A stretch of DNA of 64,000 nucleotides from Alectoria sarmentosa. Its lineage: Eukaryota > Ascomycota > Lecanoromycetes > Lecanorales > Parmeliaceae. The notes beneath the pieces were generated by a model. The model was not told the DNA's origin, made no database searches, and was given only the letters and a program-made list of their open reading frames with translations. Location of the stretch: contig WOGZ01000002.1 of NCBI GenBank assembly GCA_009733775.1, forward strand, positions 124,001-188,000, written 5' to 3'. Position 1 is the stretch's first letter, and every line of letters starts with the position of its first letter. Position numbers and translations under genes: made by a program. Below, piece after piece: positions 43,520 to 54,704 of this stretch.

Positions 43520-45286
43520 TCACTTTTTGGACCTCTTCGCCGGCCGGTGGTCGCTTGGGTCGTCTTTAGGATGCGCTTCATCTTCCATTTCTGGCATGCC
43601 TCGATTCTGGTCGATTTTACCAAGATTGTCACCCTGCTTCCTCTTCGAATGTATTGGTCTTTCTTGGCCTACGGCTCGAGCTTTCTGCCGCGCCTCAGCT
43701 TCTTTCATCACACACTCGTGGAAGGCTCTAACGATGCAGAAGCGGTTTGTACCCGTCCAGTCATCGGTCCAGTGAGGCAATTCACGGCCTCTTATCATTC
43801 CAAGGTCGCCATCTTCGAAGGACAACTTGACACCAAGGTCCCCGCAACAAAGGTCGCCCTCTGAAACATGTCAGTGAAGGCGCCACGTATGTCGCCACAA
43901 GATTCCACTCACTTTGAAATTCGCCAACTGGACACATACCCGCCAGGCCTCCAATCAAGTCACTGGAATCCACGTGCGACTCGGTCTTGGGATTGATCAG
44001 GATGGCACCAGTACTAAAGGCCTCAGCTGGATGTGTAAAGGTGGTCGGGTCTTTGAGCTCTGGGAACTCCCTCATTGCTGCTTGCTGTTTCTTCAGAAGT
44101 TCGGGGTCCAGAATGCCTTGCACGAACATTGAAGCTTCAGTAAAGCCACCGAGAACTCCTTCCATGAGCTCGCCCCGGATTCTCTGGATGTTGGCGTCGC
44201 CTCCAAGAAAGTCAGACTTTTCATGGATTCCCTCCTTCGGATGCGCCATCGTATCGTCAATACCAACGTGGTAAACTCCACAAACTCCTTTTGGCTCTCG
44301 TTTCTTGTCAAAACGTGGATTTTGACGCAGCCAGTGGGGCGTCATTGCGTGTCGATGTGGCTCCGGTGCAGGACATGGATCGTACTCAGCGAAGGACTTA
44401 ACTTGCTCTGCAGCTTTCTTCGTGAAACCCTTGCCAAACATCTGGACCATGGCGCCGGGCCATCGAAAGAGTAAGACCTTAATTTCTGCGTCGACAGCGA
44501 GATATATGACTTTTCGGGTCACGGGGCGTAAAATTGCCGGATCGCTGCCGGCGATCTCATCTCTGTCGTGGGCTTCAAATGGTGTTTTGGAGCTTCGTGC
44601 GTATGACCTTTCGATTGTCTTCATGGCGTCTAAAACGTTTTCCGATGCTTGGGCGTATTCCACTCGAATAGCAGGCCAAAGAGACCTGTCTTTCCACAAC
44701 TCATCAAGAGCTTTGAACCAGCGTGTCCCAAAGACCTTGCCTTTATTCTTCCCTTGTTTTCCTGTACCACTCTCAAAGTACGCTGCTAAAATGGTCTTAT
44801 CTTTCTGGGTACGGTGATTTTCCAGCATCAACTTTGCCATGCAAAAATTAGCGAGGTCATTTGGTGGCTGTTGGCGTTCCGGGTTCTTCATCTGCTCATC
44901 GACAAGCTGTTTGACCCTTGCGGCAATAGGTACATTCTTCCAAGACGTCGCCGAATGGACACCGTCAAACTTCTCCCTCAACATGACATACTCGTCTCCA
45001 CTAGGGGCATTCCAAGCGAAAGTTGCTATCTCCGTGTGAGAACTGTTTATATATATATCCTCGGGTGGTAAGAGGCCCTGGTCTTCCGTGTAGAGCCATT
45101 CTTTAAGTGTCTTTGATTGTAACGCGGGTATGTCCTTGACAGCGCCCAAGAATAATTCAGGACGATCAGGGTATGTAAAATCCTGGTGAATGAGTGTCAG
45201 CTATTGAAAAAGGGGATTTCATTGAGGTAACAACAAACAGTGTCTGCATCAAAAGGCTTCCTATTACCTCCAAGACCGTTCGACAT
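43520..45286 (-). CDS. 2OG-Fe(II) dioxygenase-like protein (double-stranded beta-helix)
   Basis: Exons 45239-45286, 43913-45182 and 43520-43860 give 552 aa. The start MSNGLGGNRKPFDADT joins DFTYPDRPELF across a 56-nt intron. The C-terminal third carries the iron-site pattern of 2-oxoglutarate oxygenases: HVDSSD (His-x-Asp, about residue 408), a strand LGVKLSFEDGDLGMIRGREL, then PHW with the distal His (about 460) and NRFCIVRAF with a candidate 2OG-binding Arg. A 52-nt intron lies between the proximal and distal motifs. The upstream 380 residues are helical and specific to this fungal family. The tail is basic with KRKQG and PAKRSKK, possible nuclear localisation signals. Substrate unknown. 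TET/JBP-like fungal enzymes share this motif spacing, but I cannot claim DNA-base oxidation. A relic second copy lies near 54.7 kb. Confidence 0.75.
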
Positions 45287-46953
45287 CGTATGACAAAGGA
45301 AGTATCGAATAAGGACTCAAGTAAGGAGTCGTAATGGGTCGTGGAGATTTGGCCTGAGCTTCAAAGCTTTGTTATGAGGAAGGACTCGGCTGTGACTACT
45401 GCATAGCAGAGGATGATGGGAAAGCAATGGTCAGTGGTTAAAAAGGATGAAGAGAGTGCGGAGACGTGAATATTTATAAGAGCAAGCTGTCCGCATTAAA
45501 CACTGCGTCTTGTTGTAAGTAGTGTTGGGTCAACCCTTACAAGTGGTGTTATTCTGACCTGAAGTGACAGTCTGAACTGCAAATAGAACCGCCACTGGTA
45601 GTTCGACTCTCGTCTAAGTCATGGATAGAGTGTTCAGCTCCAAAGAGGCAAGGAGCTAGGACTTCGACGTGTTCAAGAGAACCGTGTCACGTTTATTCGG
45701 CTGCTCAAAGCTTGTGGCGTAGAGAGTTTTCTCAGCAGCCATCTCTCGCGCCACTCTGTATCGAGCCACCGAATCATGACTGTAGAACAACATTCTGCCA
45801 AATGGAGAACCTTGCTCAGCACAACTTTGGCCTCCAAGCAATTGCTACGGATTACAGCCGGGCTGTAGTGCTGGTTATTTATGCATGCTTCAGCCGCTCT
45901 TGGAAAGGCAGAGCTCATTAAAATCATGCGAGTTTCTCTTTTCAGATATAAGTCGTTTTCCAAACGCAACCTGGCCCCAAGCATCACACGCAAACTGACA
46001 AATAATGCCAGTGTTTCCATCAAAGCAAACAGTCGCTGGCGCCAGCCTCCCCGTGCAATTGTCATGAGGAACAATCTGGGCGCCTGGCATTGAAGCGTAG
46101 GATCAATCAGCAAATCAAATAGTCCAAACAAGGCCCGGATTTGTGCATCGCAATCACAATCGGGTGGAGGCGAGCCGAAACTTTCATGACGCAGCTGGCA
46201 GGGTCGAGGAACGAATACTTGCAAAGGCAGGAAGCTGCATCAAAAATTATCATTCATACGAGGAGAGCCTTGCGAGATGTAGTGAGCGGAAGGCGCTAAC
46301 CCGAAGGGTCTTAGAGAACTTGGCAGGTCTGATATCGGGTTCGCTGACTAAGAGAGGCCGAACGCATCGACACCAGATCCGACAGCAAAAGCTCATAATT
46401 AACAAAAGTTTCATCAATTGTAGTACATGCCTCACGACACTGTTGTGGCTCTGAATATTGCTGTGAGGTCAACCTAATTGTGCTACTACTGAAGTGCACT
46501 GCCTCGAATCAACTTTGATGACCACATCGTGCATGGTGGCGGAGCCTCACTTCTCTTACTCGCGGGTGCCTAAAAAGCGGATTTACTGTCGCACCCCACG
46601 ATCTCCTCCGTACGCGTCTGTCTTGAAATACTTGATGAGGAATGTTTTTACTTGCTAATTCTCTTCAAGCTTGTAGGTGAATTGTTGTCTTGATAGCTAA
46701 TCATAAAAGAAGTGGAACGGATCTGAAGGTGCGACTTTGGTTTGGCAGGTTGGAAATTGGGCTTGGAGGCTCACCAAACTTGCGGGTTAATCCGGTTCAT
46801 TTGAGCCGTGCAGTCTCGTCCCTTGGAGTATTGAAGGCTGCTTCTTTTCCTGTCCTTTTTGCTTGCTCTATCGTAGCTCACGTGCCCGCGGCAATACGGT
46901 CATTGTGTGTCTATACTAAGCAGAAGTAAGACATCGTTGACAAAGACTTTGCG
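45287..46953. other. Interval with one coding-like fragment
   Basis: Apart from the minus-strand fragment at 45673-46224, no gene is seen. The left part is the promoter of the oxygenase gene, with a TATTTATA-like run near 45470. The right part is the promoter of the STAND-N-domain gene. Confidence 0.45.
45673..46224 (-). pseudogene. Coding-like fragment, possible gene relic
   Basis: A 183-codon frame without an ATG at its left end contains protein-like sequence: DCDCDAQIRALFGLFDLLID, then RGGWRQRLFALMETLALFVS, KRETRMILMSSAFPRAAEAC and RWLDTEWRERWLLRKLS. The composition (many conserved-type W, C and charged helical patterns) argues against chance. A possible acceptor (GATGCAG) just upstream at about 46237-46243 and a further short frame at 46250-46435 suggest lost or unseen upstream exons. 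I cannot name the family. A fungal regulatory protein fragment is a guess. It may be a real terminal exon. Confidence 0.35.
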
Positions 46954-48527
46954 ATGAGCTTCGGCTTTAGCGTGTCAGACATCTACGGATGTGCGCGTTT
47001 GGCCTACCAGCTTTACGATGAGTTCAAGCAAGCGCCGGGGACTTGTCAGGAGTTTGCATGGGATCTACTGCTCTTCCACCGGGTGCTATTGAAGACTAAA
47101 TCACTTATCGAAAATGATCACTTCAGTCAGGCCGACCAAGCTGCCCTTGATGCTTGCTTGGACAGTTGCAAAGAGCTTCTCTATGTGCAAATTATGGGTG
47201 ATGCCACAGTGCCAAAAAAGTTGGACTCCTTGGAGAACATAGAATTCCATACACATGGTCCAAAAACGGACTTTTTGTTTGACACTGGTTCCGACCAAAA
47301 CAGATTCCTCCGAGGTCTGCGTCAGAAAATTGGGGAAAGAAAGTTTGCATTACGGATTCCGAAGCTTCAGCGTGCGATATCAGCACATATGGAGAAGTTG
47401 ACGGCGTTCAATGTCCTTATCGTTCAGTACGTAGTCATTGAATCGAGGTTTTCCACACTTGGCGGCTGATTTTTCTGCGTCTCAGGTCTTACCAAAGCGG
47501 AATTCAAGCCTCTCAGGAGCGCATAAGAGAGTGCGTCGGAGAGTCTCACGACCTCCTGGTAAAGTCTTCGGCCAATCACGCGCTCCAGCTTGACTCCGTC
47601 GCAGACCATTTGGAGACATCACAATCTCGGATTGAAGCACAACTTCAAACCATACTCGCAAACCAGCAGAGGTCGAGGACTCCTATCATGTCCCACAGTC
47701 TCGACGCCTCTTCCCCAGAAGGTCGTCAAACATGGATGGAATTGGGTAGGCTTTTAAGGGATGAGGGCATCACGCCAGCTATGATTCAGGAGAACCGTGG
47801 ACTTCTGGTCAATGCTATGAAAGCCACCCTCAAGGATGAGACATTTTTGGCAGAATCAGTACCACAGTCATACGCGACCGCGCCGGAATACAATGTCGAC
47901 AACACTATCACATCGAGCGTCACTCAATCGAGAAACGCATCTTACCTGGGCCGTCCTTCTCTCTTATCTCCAATGAGCCTTCTAGGATCTGCACCGCCTC
48001 GCAGTGCAGGCTTCACAGATGCATTCCTCCAACAACAAAACGGCGCGGCAAGCTCTCTAGATCAGAAACAGAATGTGGATAACGGAATACAGTCCCTACT
48101 GCTAGGCATGAGTGACGAGGAGTTCAGTGGGGAAGACGAACAGGACTACGTTGAACTCGAACACCTTGAGCTCGAACACCTTCAACTCGAAGACGTTCCT
48201 ATCCATCACAACAGACCTCGAGGGCAGGGTGTGCAAAATATAGTGAAGCCCCTAGCCCCAAGTTTGAAGCCCGGAGGGTCTCCTGTGAAGTTCGAGGAGA
48301 AAAAGTTTGGCATTAACTTTGAAGGCCCCCACAGGGAAGCAAGAGAGCCGGTTGATCTAAAAAACGGCTGTTACATAATTGATCCTGAAGGAGTACTCGT
48401 TTGGCCGATAAGTCTAGGCCCTTGGCAGTCTAGCCGTAAGAAGCTAGCCTCTCCCCAAGAGATCCAAGAGGGGAAATGGGATATTTTCATTGGTGGGTAC
48501 TCCCGCAACGGACTGCCAAGGGCCTAG
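46954..48527 (+). CDS. Protein with fungal STAND-type N-terminal helical domain
   Basis: Exons 46954-47426 and 47486-48527 give 504 aa. The intron is 59 nt, and the unspliced frame stops soon after the junction. Residues 1-200 (MSFGFSVSDIYGCARLAYQL, YDEFKQAPGTCQEFAWDLLL) match the helical N-terminal domain that in fungi usually precedes NACHT or NB-ARC ATPases. Here no P-loop follows. Exon 2 begins with helices (QASQERIRECVGESHDLLV), passes through a disordered Ser-rich part and an acidic leucine-rich repeat-like run (VELEHLELEHLQLEDVP, about residue 385), and ends with a conserved-looking module (NGCYIIDPEGVLVWPISLGPWQ through GKWDIFIGGYSRNGLPRA). It might be an adaptor partner or a free-standing relative of STAND receptors. 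It borders the AT-rich island. Confidence 0.75.
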
Positions 48528-48920
48528 ACTTTTCGGCCGCACGAGTAGTTGAAAAGCTTGCTTTCTTCATGGTCAAAAGTTATGCAAAAAATGGCGTATA
48601 TGCGTAAAACAAGGTTCCACCAATCAGATCTTCAGGATTCATGATTTTCAAGCTAAACTCACCTTATCTCTTCATTTTCGATTTAAACCCGGCACGCCCG
48701 GGTACGTCCCAAAGAGGTTTCATCATAAGGTTAAATCTCGAACATCAACTTCTTAAATTCTTTTCTTTTCTATTCTTTTCGTGTCACATATAATATGATA
48801 ATAAAATAAATAAATAAAGTCATAGATTCGAATACGCGCTTTCGAATGATGTTATTTTTATGAAATTTGATCAGATGGATCAGAACTTTTATGATACATG
48901 AGATCTTCTTTTTAAGCCTC
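48528..48920. other. Transition from gene to AT-rich island
   Basis: This holds the 3' UTR of the STAND-N gene and then increasingly AT-rich sequence (TAAATAAATAAA near 48806). It contains a CCCGGCACGCCCGGG-type palindromic stretch near 48690-48704. No gene. Confidence 0.5.
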
Positions 48921-49092
48921 CCTTTCCCTCCGGAGCTCTTTGAAGGCTCTTCGAGGGCTTCTGCCGGAGGGGCTGTCGAAGCAAACTCGAAGTCTCATAT
49001 ATCACACATCACGTATCATGACTTCGAGCTTGCTTCGACAGCCCTCCGGCAAAAGCCCTCGAAGAACCTTTAAAGAGCTCCGGAGGGAAAGG
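48921..49092. repeat. Long GC-rich inverted repeat (foldback hairpin)
   Basis: The left arm 48921-48994 (begins CCTTTCCCTCCGGAGCTC) and right arm 49020-49092 (ends CTCCGGAGGGAAAGG) are reverse complements over about 73 nt with few mismatches, around a 25-nt loop (48995-49019). A second small palindrome, CGGGGG-tct-CCCCCG, follows at 49100-49114. It is GC-rich in the middle of AT-rich DNA, so it is younger than, or escaped, the mutation of its surroundings. Likely a foldback MITE or the end structure of a mobile element. Confidence 0.85.
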
Positions 49093-49146
49093 GGGGTTCC
49101 GGGGGTCTCCCCCGAGCGTAAAAAACCAAATATTAATCATGGCTTT

Positions 49147-49206
49147 TGATACCCGCACGTAGCTTTTTGATACATATACATAGCCTTTTGATACATATAC
49201 GTAGCC
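49147..49206 (+). repeat. Left terminal inverted repeat
   Basis: It begins TGATACCCGCACGTAGC and contains two copies of a sub-repeat TTTTGATACATATAC(G/A)TAGCC. It matches the reverse complement of 54203-54261, with differences that are all C/T or G/A transitions within the sub-repeats. Confidence 0.8.
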
Positions 49207-49365
49207 CTCTATTTTGCATACCTCTACCGACGCATGACCCTTTTTGAAATTCTTAAAAAAAGTAAAATATGTAATCAAATAGACCTTCGCAACGATTAGA
49301 AACTATAATACAATGATTAAAAAATAAATTTACAATTCCATTTGACTAAAAAACCCAACTAATCA

Positions 49366-49563
49366 TCATTCATAACGACGTCAAAATCAACACCAATATT
49401 CAATCACACCGTGCGTCTCAACAAACGCGCAAATATCATATAAAAATTCCCTCAAAATACACGAATTCTCAAAATATCTACCATGATACTCGCCGGATCG
49501 ACGCCACGACGTATTGAAAAAAATGCGATACATTAATCAATTCATTCCTCGATTAAACGCCGC
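49366..49563 (-). pseudogene. Relict reading frame inside the AT-rich element
   Basis: The minus strand retains 66 codons of coding-like sequence (for example TSWRRSGEYHGRYFENSCIL and REFLYDICAFVETHGVIEYW) broken by four TGA codons. All are explainable as TGG-to-TGA changes, the RIP signature for a minus-strand Trp codon. The protein family is not recognised. It is presumably part of the element's own gene. Confidence 0.5.
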
Positions 49564-49591
49564 AATCTCCCCCCTTTTTTTGAACGACCGT

Positions 49592-49651
49592 GCAAACAAG
49601 CAAGCAAACAAGCAAACAAGCAAACAAGCAAACAAATAAGCAAACAAATAA
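49592..49651. repeat. CAAACAAG-type array
   Basis: This is a run of (CAAACAAG)n passing into CAAATAAG units. A partly complementary TTTGTTTATTTACTTATTT stretch follows at about 49680-49708, so the two could pair. Confidence 0.7.
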
Positions 49652-49744
49652 AATATCGCCGCGATAATACTCTACTTATTTGTTTATTTACTTATTTACT
49701 TACTTGCATCGTCACGACAATAAATAAATAAACATAAATGATCG

Positions 49745-50286
49745 AATTTGCGGAGAGCAAAGCGAAGAGCGAAGCGGAAAGCGAAATGAAGAGCGAAGCG
49801 AAAAACGAAGCGAAGATAATTCATTCTTTTAATATGAAATCAGAATTTGATAACGGCGATATCGATGAATGAGAATATATCGCACGACGTCGAAATCTTT
49901 TATGAATATATAAAACGTAAAATAAGACGTCTTTAAATATAAAAAGATTTACGTCATCATTATAAACGACCTAATCGAATATTATTTAATTATCTCATAT
50001 ATAATTATTTAAACAAATATCGAAGCGACGAAATTTATAAAAAAAATTTGCGAAAAGCAAAGCGAAAAGCGAAACGAAAATGATTCATTTTTTTAATGTG
50101 AAATCAGAATTTAATAACGACAACATCGATAAATGAGAATATATCGCACGACGTCGAAGTCTTTTATAAATATATAAAACATAAAATAAGACGTCTTTAA
50201 ATGTAAAAAGGTTTACATCGTTATCATAAACGACTTAATCAAATATCGCTTAATTATCTCACATATAATTATTTAAACAAATATCG
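49745..50286. repeat. Tandem pair of ~250-280-bp repeats, 300 bp apart
   Basis: Copy 1 (49745-50022) and copy 2 (50045-50286) start with the same AATTTGCG and run in parallel through AGCGAA-type hexamers, GAGAATATATCGCACGACGT, ATAAGACGTCTTTAAAT and TAATTATTTAAACAAATATCG. They differ almost only by C/T and G/A changes and by the number of AGCGAA units. A duplication inside the element that predates the mutation is the simplest reading. Confidence 0.8.
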
Positions 50287-51833
50287 CAATGTTAAAAATT
50301 AAATAACTCAAAAGCTCTCATAAATAAAAAATAATAATAAAACGAATAATGTATTAAATAAAACTCGATAATTAAAGAAAGCTTTTATGCGTTCATATGT
50401 GTGCGTAAATGATTAATGAAAAACTCCACATCAAAAAAACAATGAAAGACATTAAATTCAAATCCCAATATCAAATAATGCATTTCTCATCAAAGAATAT
50501 TAAAAATTGAATAACTTTTTCTTTCACTTTGAAAAAATTTGATAAAACCTCCCTCTATGAGATCATAAAAAAAAATTTAAACGACGATGAAACTCTATAA
50601 CTGCACTCCTTGCATATGACATATCAAACGATTAAATTATATTAAAAACACGTCATCAAACGACTTATTAACAAATCTTTATGCGCGAGACTTATTCAAA
50701 AAAGTGATATGATGAAATATAAATAAACTCATAATATAATTCAACTTCACCTCTTATCAACCCATATTATCTACAATAACTCTAATCTAAATAATATTAA
50801 ACAAAAAAAGAAAAAAATCTATAATTAATTAACAAAAGATTAAAAAAATAAAAATATGACTTAATATAAAGTGAATCGATTAAAATATGAAAAATGTAAA
50901 AAGAAAAAAGCATAAATACCAAAATTTTAAAAAATTATAAAAATCATTATATTCGAATATCAGCCGAATCATATGTTGATATTATACGTAAAAAAAATCA
51001 AACATCGTTTCAACATTTTATTATCAAACGAATGTTAAACCTTCTCATTTACGCTCATCATATGATCATATAAAACCTCCTCTCACTTTTTCTATAACAT
51101 CTTTTTCTCTTATAACCCCTCATCATCATAATCGCTCAATTAAAAATCTCATCAAAATTATTATTATAAATTAAACTTTCTTTACAACTTAAACTTATAT
51201 AATAACTAAAAAAAATGCTACAATTGCTGATTTAACGAGAGAGTTAATAAACATTATATATTAAAAATCATATTTCTTTCAATAATTAAGCACTCATTTT
51301 GATGTATAATTCAATAAATTCAACTCATTTTTTTTATTAAAATCACACACTTATCAACTATAAAGACGTTCGACGATATTTCTAAACTAATTATGCTTTT
51401 TAAATAATTCATCAATAAATCTATCAAATTAAAAAGACACAAATATATTATTTTAATTAATAACGTAATACCATTATTTTTTATTAAGCTTATATTATAC
51501 CTTTTAAATTTAAAGACGTCATCATTTAATTGAATCTTCTTTAACAACTTCAAGATACCTTTATATATTATATATATAATCGTCAAAAAGCTTCTACAAT
51601 AGACCTATAATATCGATTTCCAAATTAAATCGATATTAACGCTCTTCAAGTTGAGGATCTTTTAATAAAATTCATTCAATCATTATATCAAACGTAACAT
51701 TATCGTTTTATAAATCATTTTATAAATTATTTTATAAATCGTTTTATGAATCGTCCTCGGGCGCACACGCAAACTTAATTATTTTAAAAGATACACGCTC
51801 AAAATCGAAATCTGAAACACAATCACAATTAAA

Positions 51834-51897
51834 TTTCGAAGATTTCGAAGATTTCGAAGATTTTAAAGACTTTAAAGATTTTAAAGACTTTAAAAAT
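51834..51897 (+). repeat. TTCGAAGAT/TTTAAAGAC 9-bp array
   Basis: About seven 9-bp units run TTCGAAGAT three times then TTTAAAGA(C/T). In one plus-strand frame this reads as Phe-Glu/Lys-Asp triplets preceded by a further 25 open codons, so it may be the remnant of an acidic coding minisatellite. Confidence 0.6.
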
Positions 51898-54202
51898 TTA
51901 ATTAATATAATTATATAACCTCTTTCTCACCCTCTTTCTCATTCTTTTCCTCATTCTCTTATTAAACCTCGCGCAATCTCATTATTTTATTAACTTAAAT
52001 TAACTTCCACTCGTTTAAATTATGACGATTCTCATTATATAAATCTTCGAAACACAAGTTCCGTTTATATAAAAAACTCACAAATATTTATAAATCTATC
52101 TTTTATATGAGCGACGACCAACTCATATACAACAAAAAATGAATCGATTAATTATTCAAAATCTTCCACAATAAACGCATTTCATACACAAAAAATTGTT
52201 AACTTTTTATATCACCAATGAAAATATATATCCTCAATTGAAATTATTTCAACTCCTTATGTCATTTTTACTTATATTTTATAATAACAAAAAAAATTTA
52301 ACATCGTGATAAAGTTATTAATATAATCTTTCGATTCTTTTTTCGCGATCTTTTAATATTAATCCAACGTTCGACGTAAAACGTATAATGTTATATAAAC
52401 AATAACATCGCGAAATATAAATTGACGAAATCGTATTACCATTATCGTCTTTGCGCTTTCAAACTCGCTAATATATATATTACGCTGCTATAAAAAAAGC
52501 TTTACGATATCTTTAACAACAATCTCGAAATCCTTTACTTAAGATTAATCCTTAATCATAACAATTAAAACGAAAGATCTCATATCGATTGAAAATCTAA
52601 ACTCTTTTTTCAAGATTAAATTATTATTCTCACCTCTCGAGCTGACAATGTTAAAAAAATAAAACTTTTGATTAATATAACACAAAACAAATTTAATTCG
52701 AAAGAAAATGATTTATACTCTCGTTAGATAAGTACAAATTACAATATCATAACAATTATAAACCTTCTAAAAAAACGCTCATTCAACTTCAAAAGTAACC
52801 ACAATAATTGCGTATATAATTCAAAATTAATGAGCGTAAAACTCAACTCAATCCTCTTTAATATAAAAACATTGCTTACAATTAACGATAATGTTTCGAT
52901 TAATATATCAAACACAAAACATATGCTCAAAATCTGAAAAGATTGCGTTATAAACATTAATTAAAACCTTTTCGCGATCAATAATAATAATGATTAAATC
53001 AAGAATATTCAATTCAATACACATATCTCGATATTATTATAACGCCCAAAAATAATCATCATATTTCTCCGCAATTAAAAAGCAGAAAATCACATAAAAT
53101 AATCCTTTTAAAGCGTTTACGCCCGTGATAATAAACAAAAAAAACTTATATTTATTCGTCTTATATATGCAATTCATGATTATCACCTTTCAATTCTCCT
53201 TCAACATCTTTTGATAAAATATCCGCGAAAAAAAGAAATGTGTGACACGATTCTTTAAATCCTTCAAAAACCTAACATATCATTCATTTAATGCGTATAA
53301 TCATTTAAATAAAACTTATATAAACGTAAATGATTTTAGGTTTTAACGACGAATTTTAACCTTCGCATTATAAATATCGCGATATTTTCAAATGAAATCT
53401 TCCTCATTCATACCTTAATATAAATTATAAAAAATATCGCTCGATATAACACGATTAATCATTTCCTTATTAATTTACCCTTCTATCTAATTAATCAAAA
53501 CAATCATTCAATAAACTACATAAATTATTCGTTTATCAAAATCATAATTATAAAACGCGTCTTTAACCCTTAAACATCACATATCCTCCTTCTTATCGAG
53601 ATTCAAAACACAATCAAATAAATAATCATTAACTCATAAACTTCTATACTTTCTTTTTTAATCTATAATTTCATAAATCTTTCCTTCACGAATGCAGCGC
53701 AATTATATCTTAAATTTTTCTCCTCTTTTATCCTTACTCGAACGTTTTATAACAACAACATAACCTTCTTTAAAAGCGTGCTCTTAAATTAATAAAATAA
53801 AAAAAATGTCAATAAACGCAATCAAATTTAATAATGATAATAAAAAATTCATAACGACTCGATTAATAAAAGAATAACATTAAATATTTGTCTCGAAAGA
53901 TTTTGTTAAAAAAATAATGACTTAACACGAATATGAAATTATCGCAAAAAAAAGATATACTTTTACGAAAAAAAAAGTTCCCTCAATGTGATTATTATTA
54001 TTATAAAAATTGAAAATTTCCTCCACAAATCTGATATACATATTAAAAAATCATTCGCGCATAAATAATTTCCTTCTTATATTCGCACAAAAAACCAACC
54101 TTCAATCTCCATTAACCTTAACCCTAAATCACATGATATGATGAATTATTAATGTTTAAAGGTATACTCGCCTTATTAGCTTATTCCTACCTAGCTAAGG
54201 GA

Positions 54203-54261
54203 ACTACATACATATATCAAAAGGCTACATACATGTATCAAAAAGCTACGTGCGGGTATCA
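54203..54261 (-). repeat. Right terminal inverted repeat
   Basis: It ends CTACGTGCGGGTATCA and is the reverse complement of the left repeat at 49147-49206. Confidence 0.8.
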
Positions 54262-54704
54262 ATAACCTTAATCAATTGTAAAGATCACTACATACTGGGA
54301 AGCCCGTGCCCCCAGCACATATTAACGACGATAGCAGGAACTCTCGCTTAGGAGCGGCTTATTCAGCGAAGCCTTTTAATGTAATTTTCATTTCAATAGA
54401 ATCCCCTTCTCGATAACTGACATTCGTACATCAGGAGTTCATATGCGCCGATCGATCTGAATTGTTCTTGATCATTTTCAAGAACACAAAAGACGTCACA
54501 AGCGAAAACGCTTAGAGAACGGCTCTACGCAGAAGTCAGGGCGTCTTGCCCCACTCGAGAGGATAACAATCATTCATCATTCAGAGATCGCAATTTTCCC
54601 ATGGCTTATAAATAAGGGAGATATATTTTTCTACGGCAGACTCCGCTCGGTGACGTTTTGGAAGGACGGACCAGTCGTCGAAAGGACCAGACAGCCTATT
54701 GATG
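54262..54704. other. Right flank of the element, no gene seen
   Basis: Base composition returns abruptly to normal after the right inverted repeat. No open frame or motif of note. It may contain further, unrecognisable parts of the oxygenase relic. Confidence 0.4.

Larger units (their letters stand above)
49147..54261. mobile_element. RIP-degraded element with terminal inverted repeats (~5.1 kb)
   Basis: The ends are near-perfect inverted repeats of about 57-60 bp (49147-49206 and 54203-54261), beginning TGATACCCGCACGTAGC inward from each side. The interior is extremely AT-rich on both strands, dense in TTA/TAA, and lacks any intact frame above about 90 codons, as expected for RIP. Relict coding traces remain (49366-49563, 51320-51586 and 52739-52957, all minus). 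Terminal inverted repeats plus size suggest a DNA transposon, but no transposase motif survives well enough to name a superfamily. No target-site duplication could be fixed with confidence. Confidence 0.65.

Noticed and set aside
48528..54261. Possibility that the AT-rich block is inserted mitochondrial DNA
   Set aside because: It has terminal inverted repeats, transition-type differences between internal duplicates, and no recognisable mitochondrial gene, so a RIP-mutated nuclear repeat fits better.
48921..54261. CRISPR-like or phage-like structure suggested by the short repeats
   Set aside because: No regularly spaced identical repeats with unique spacers. The genome is eukaryotic and all arrays seen are simple tandem or inverted repeats.
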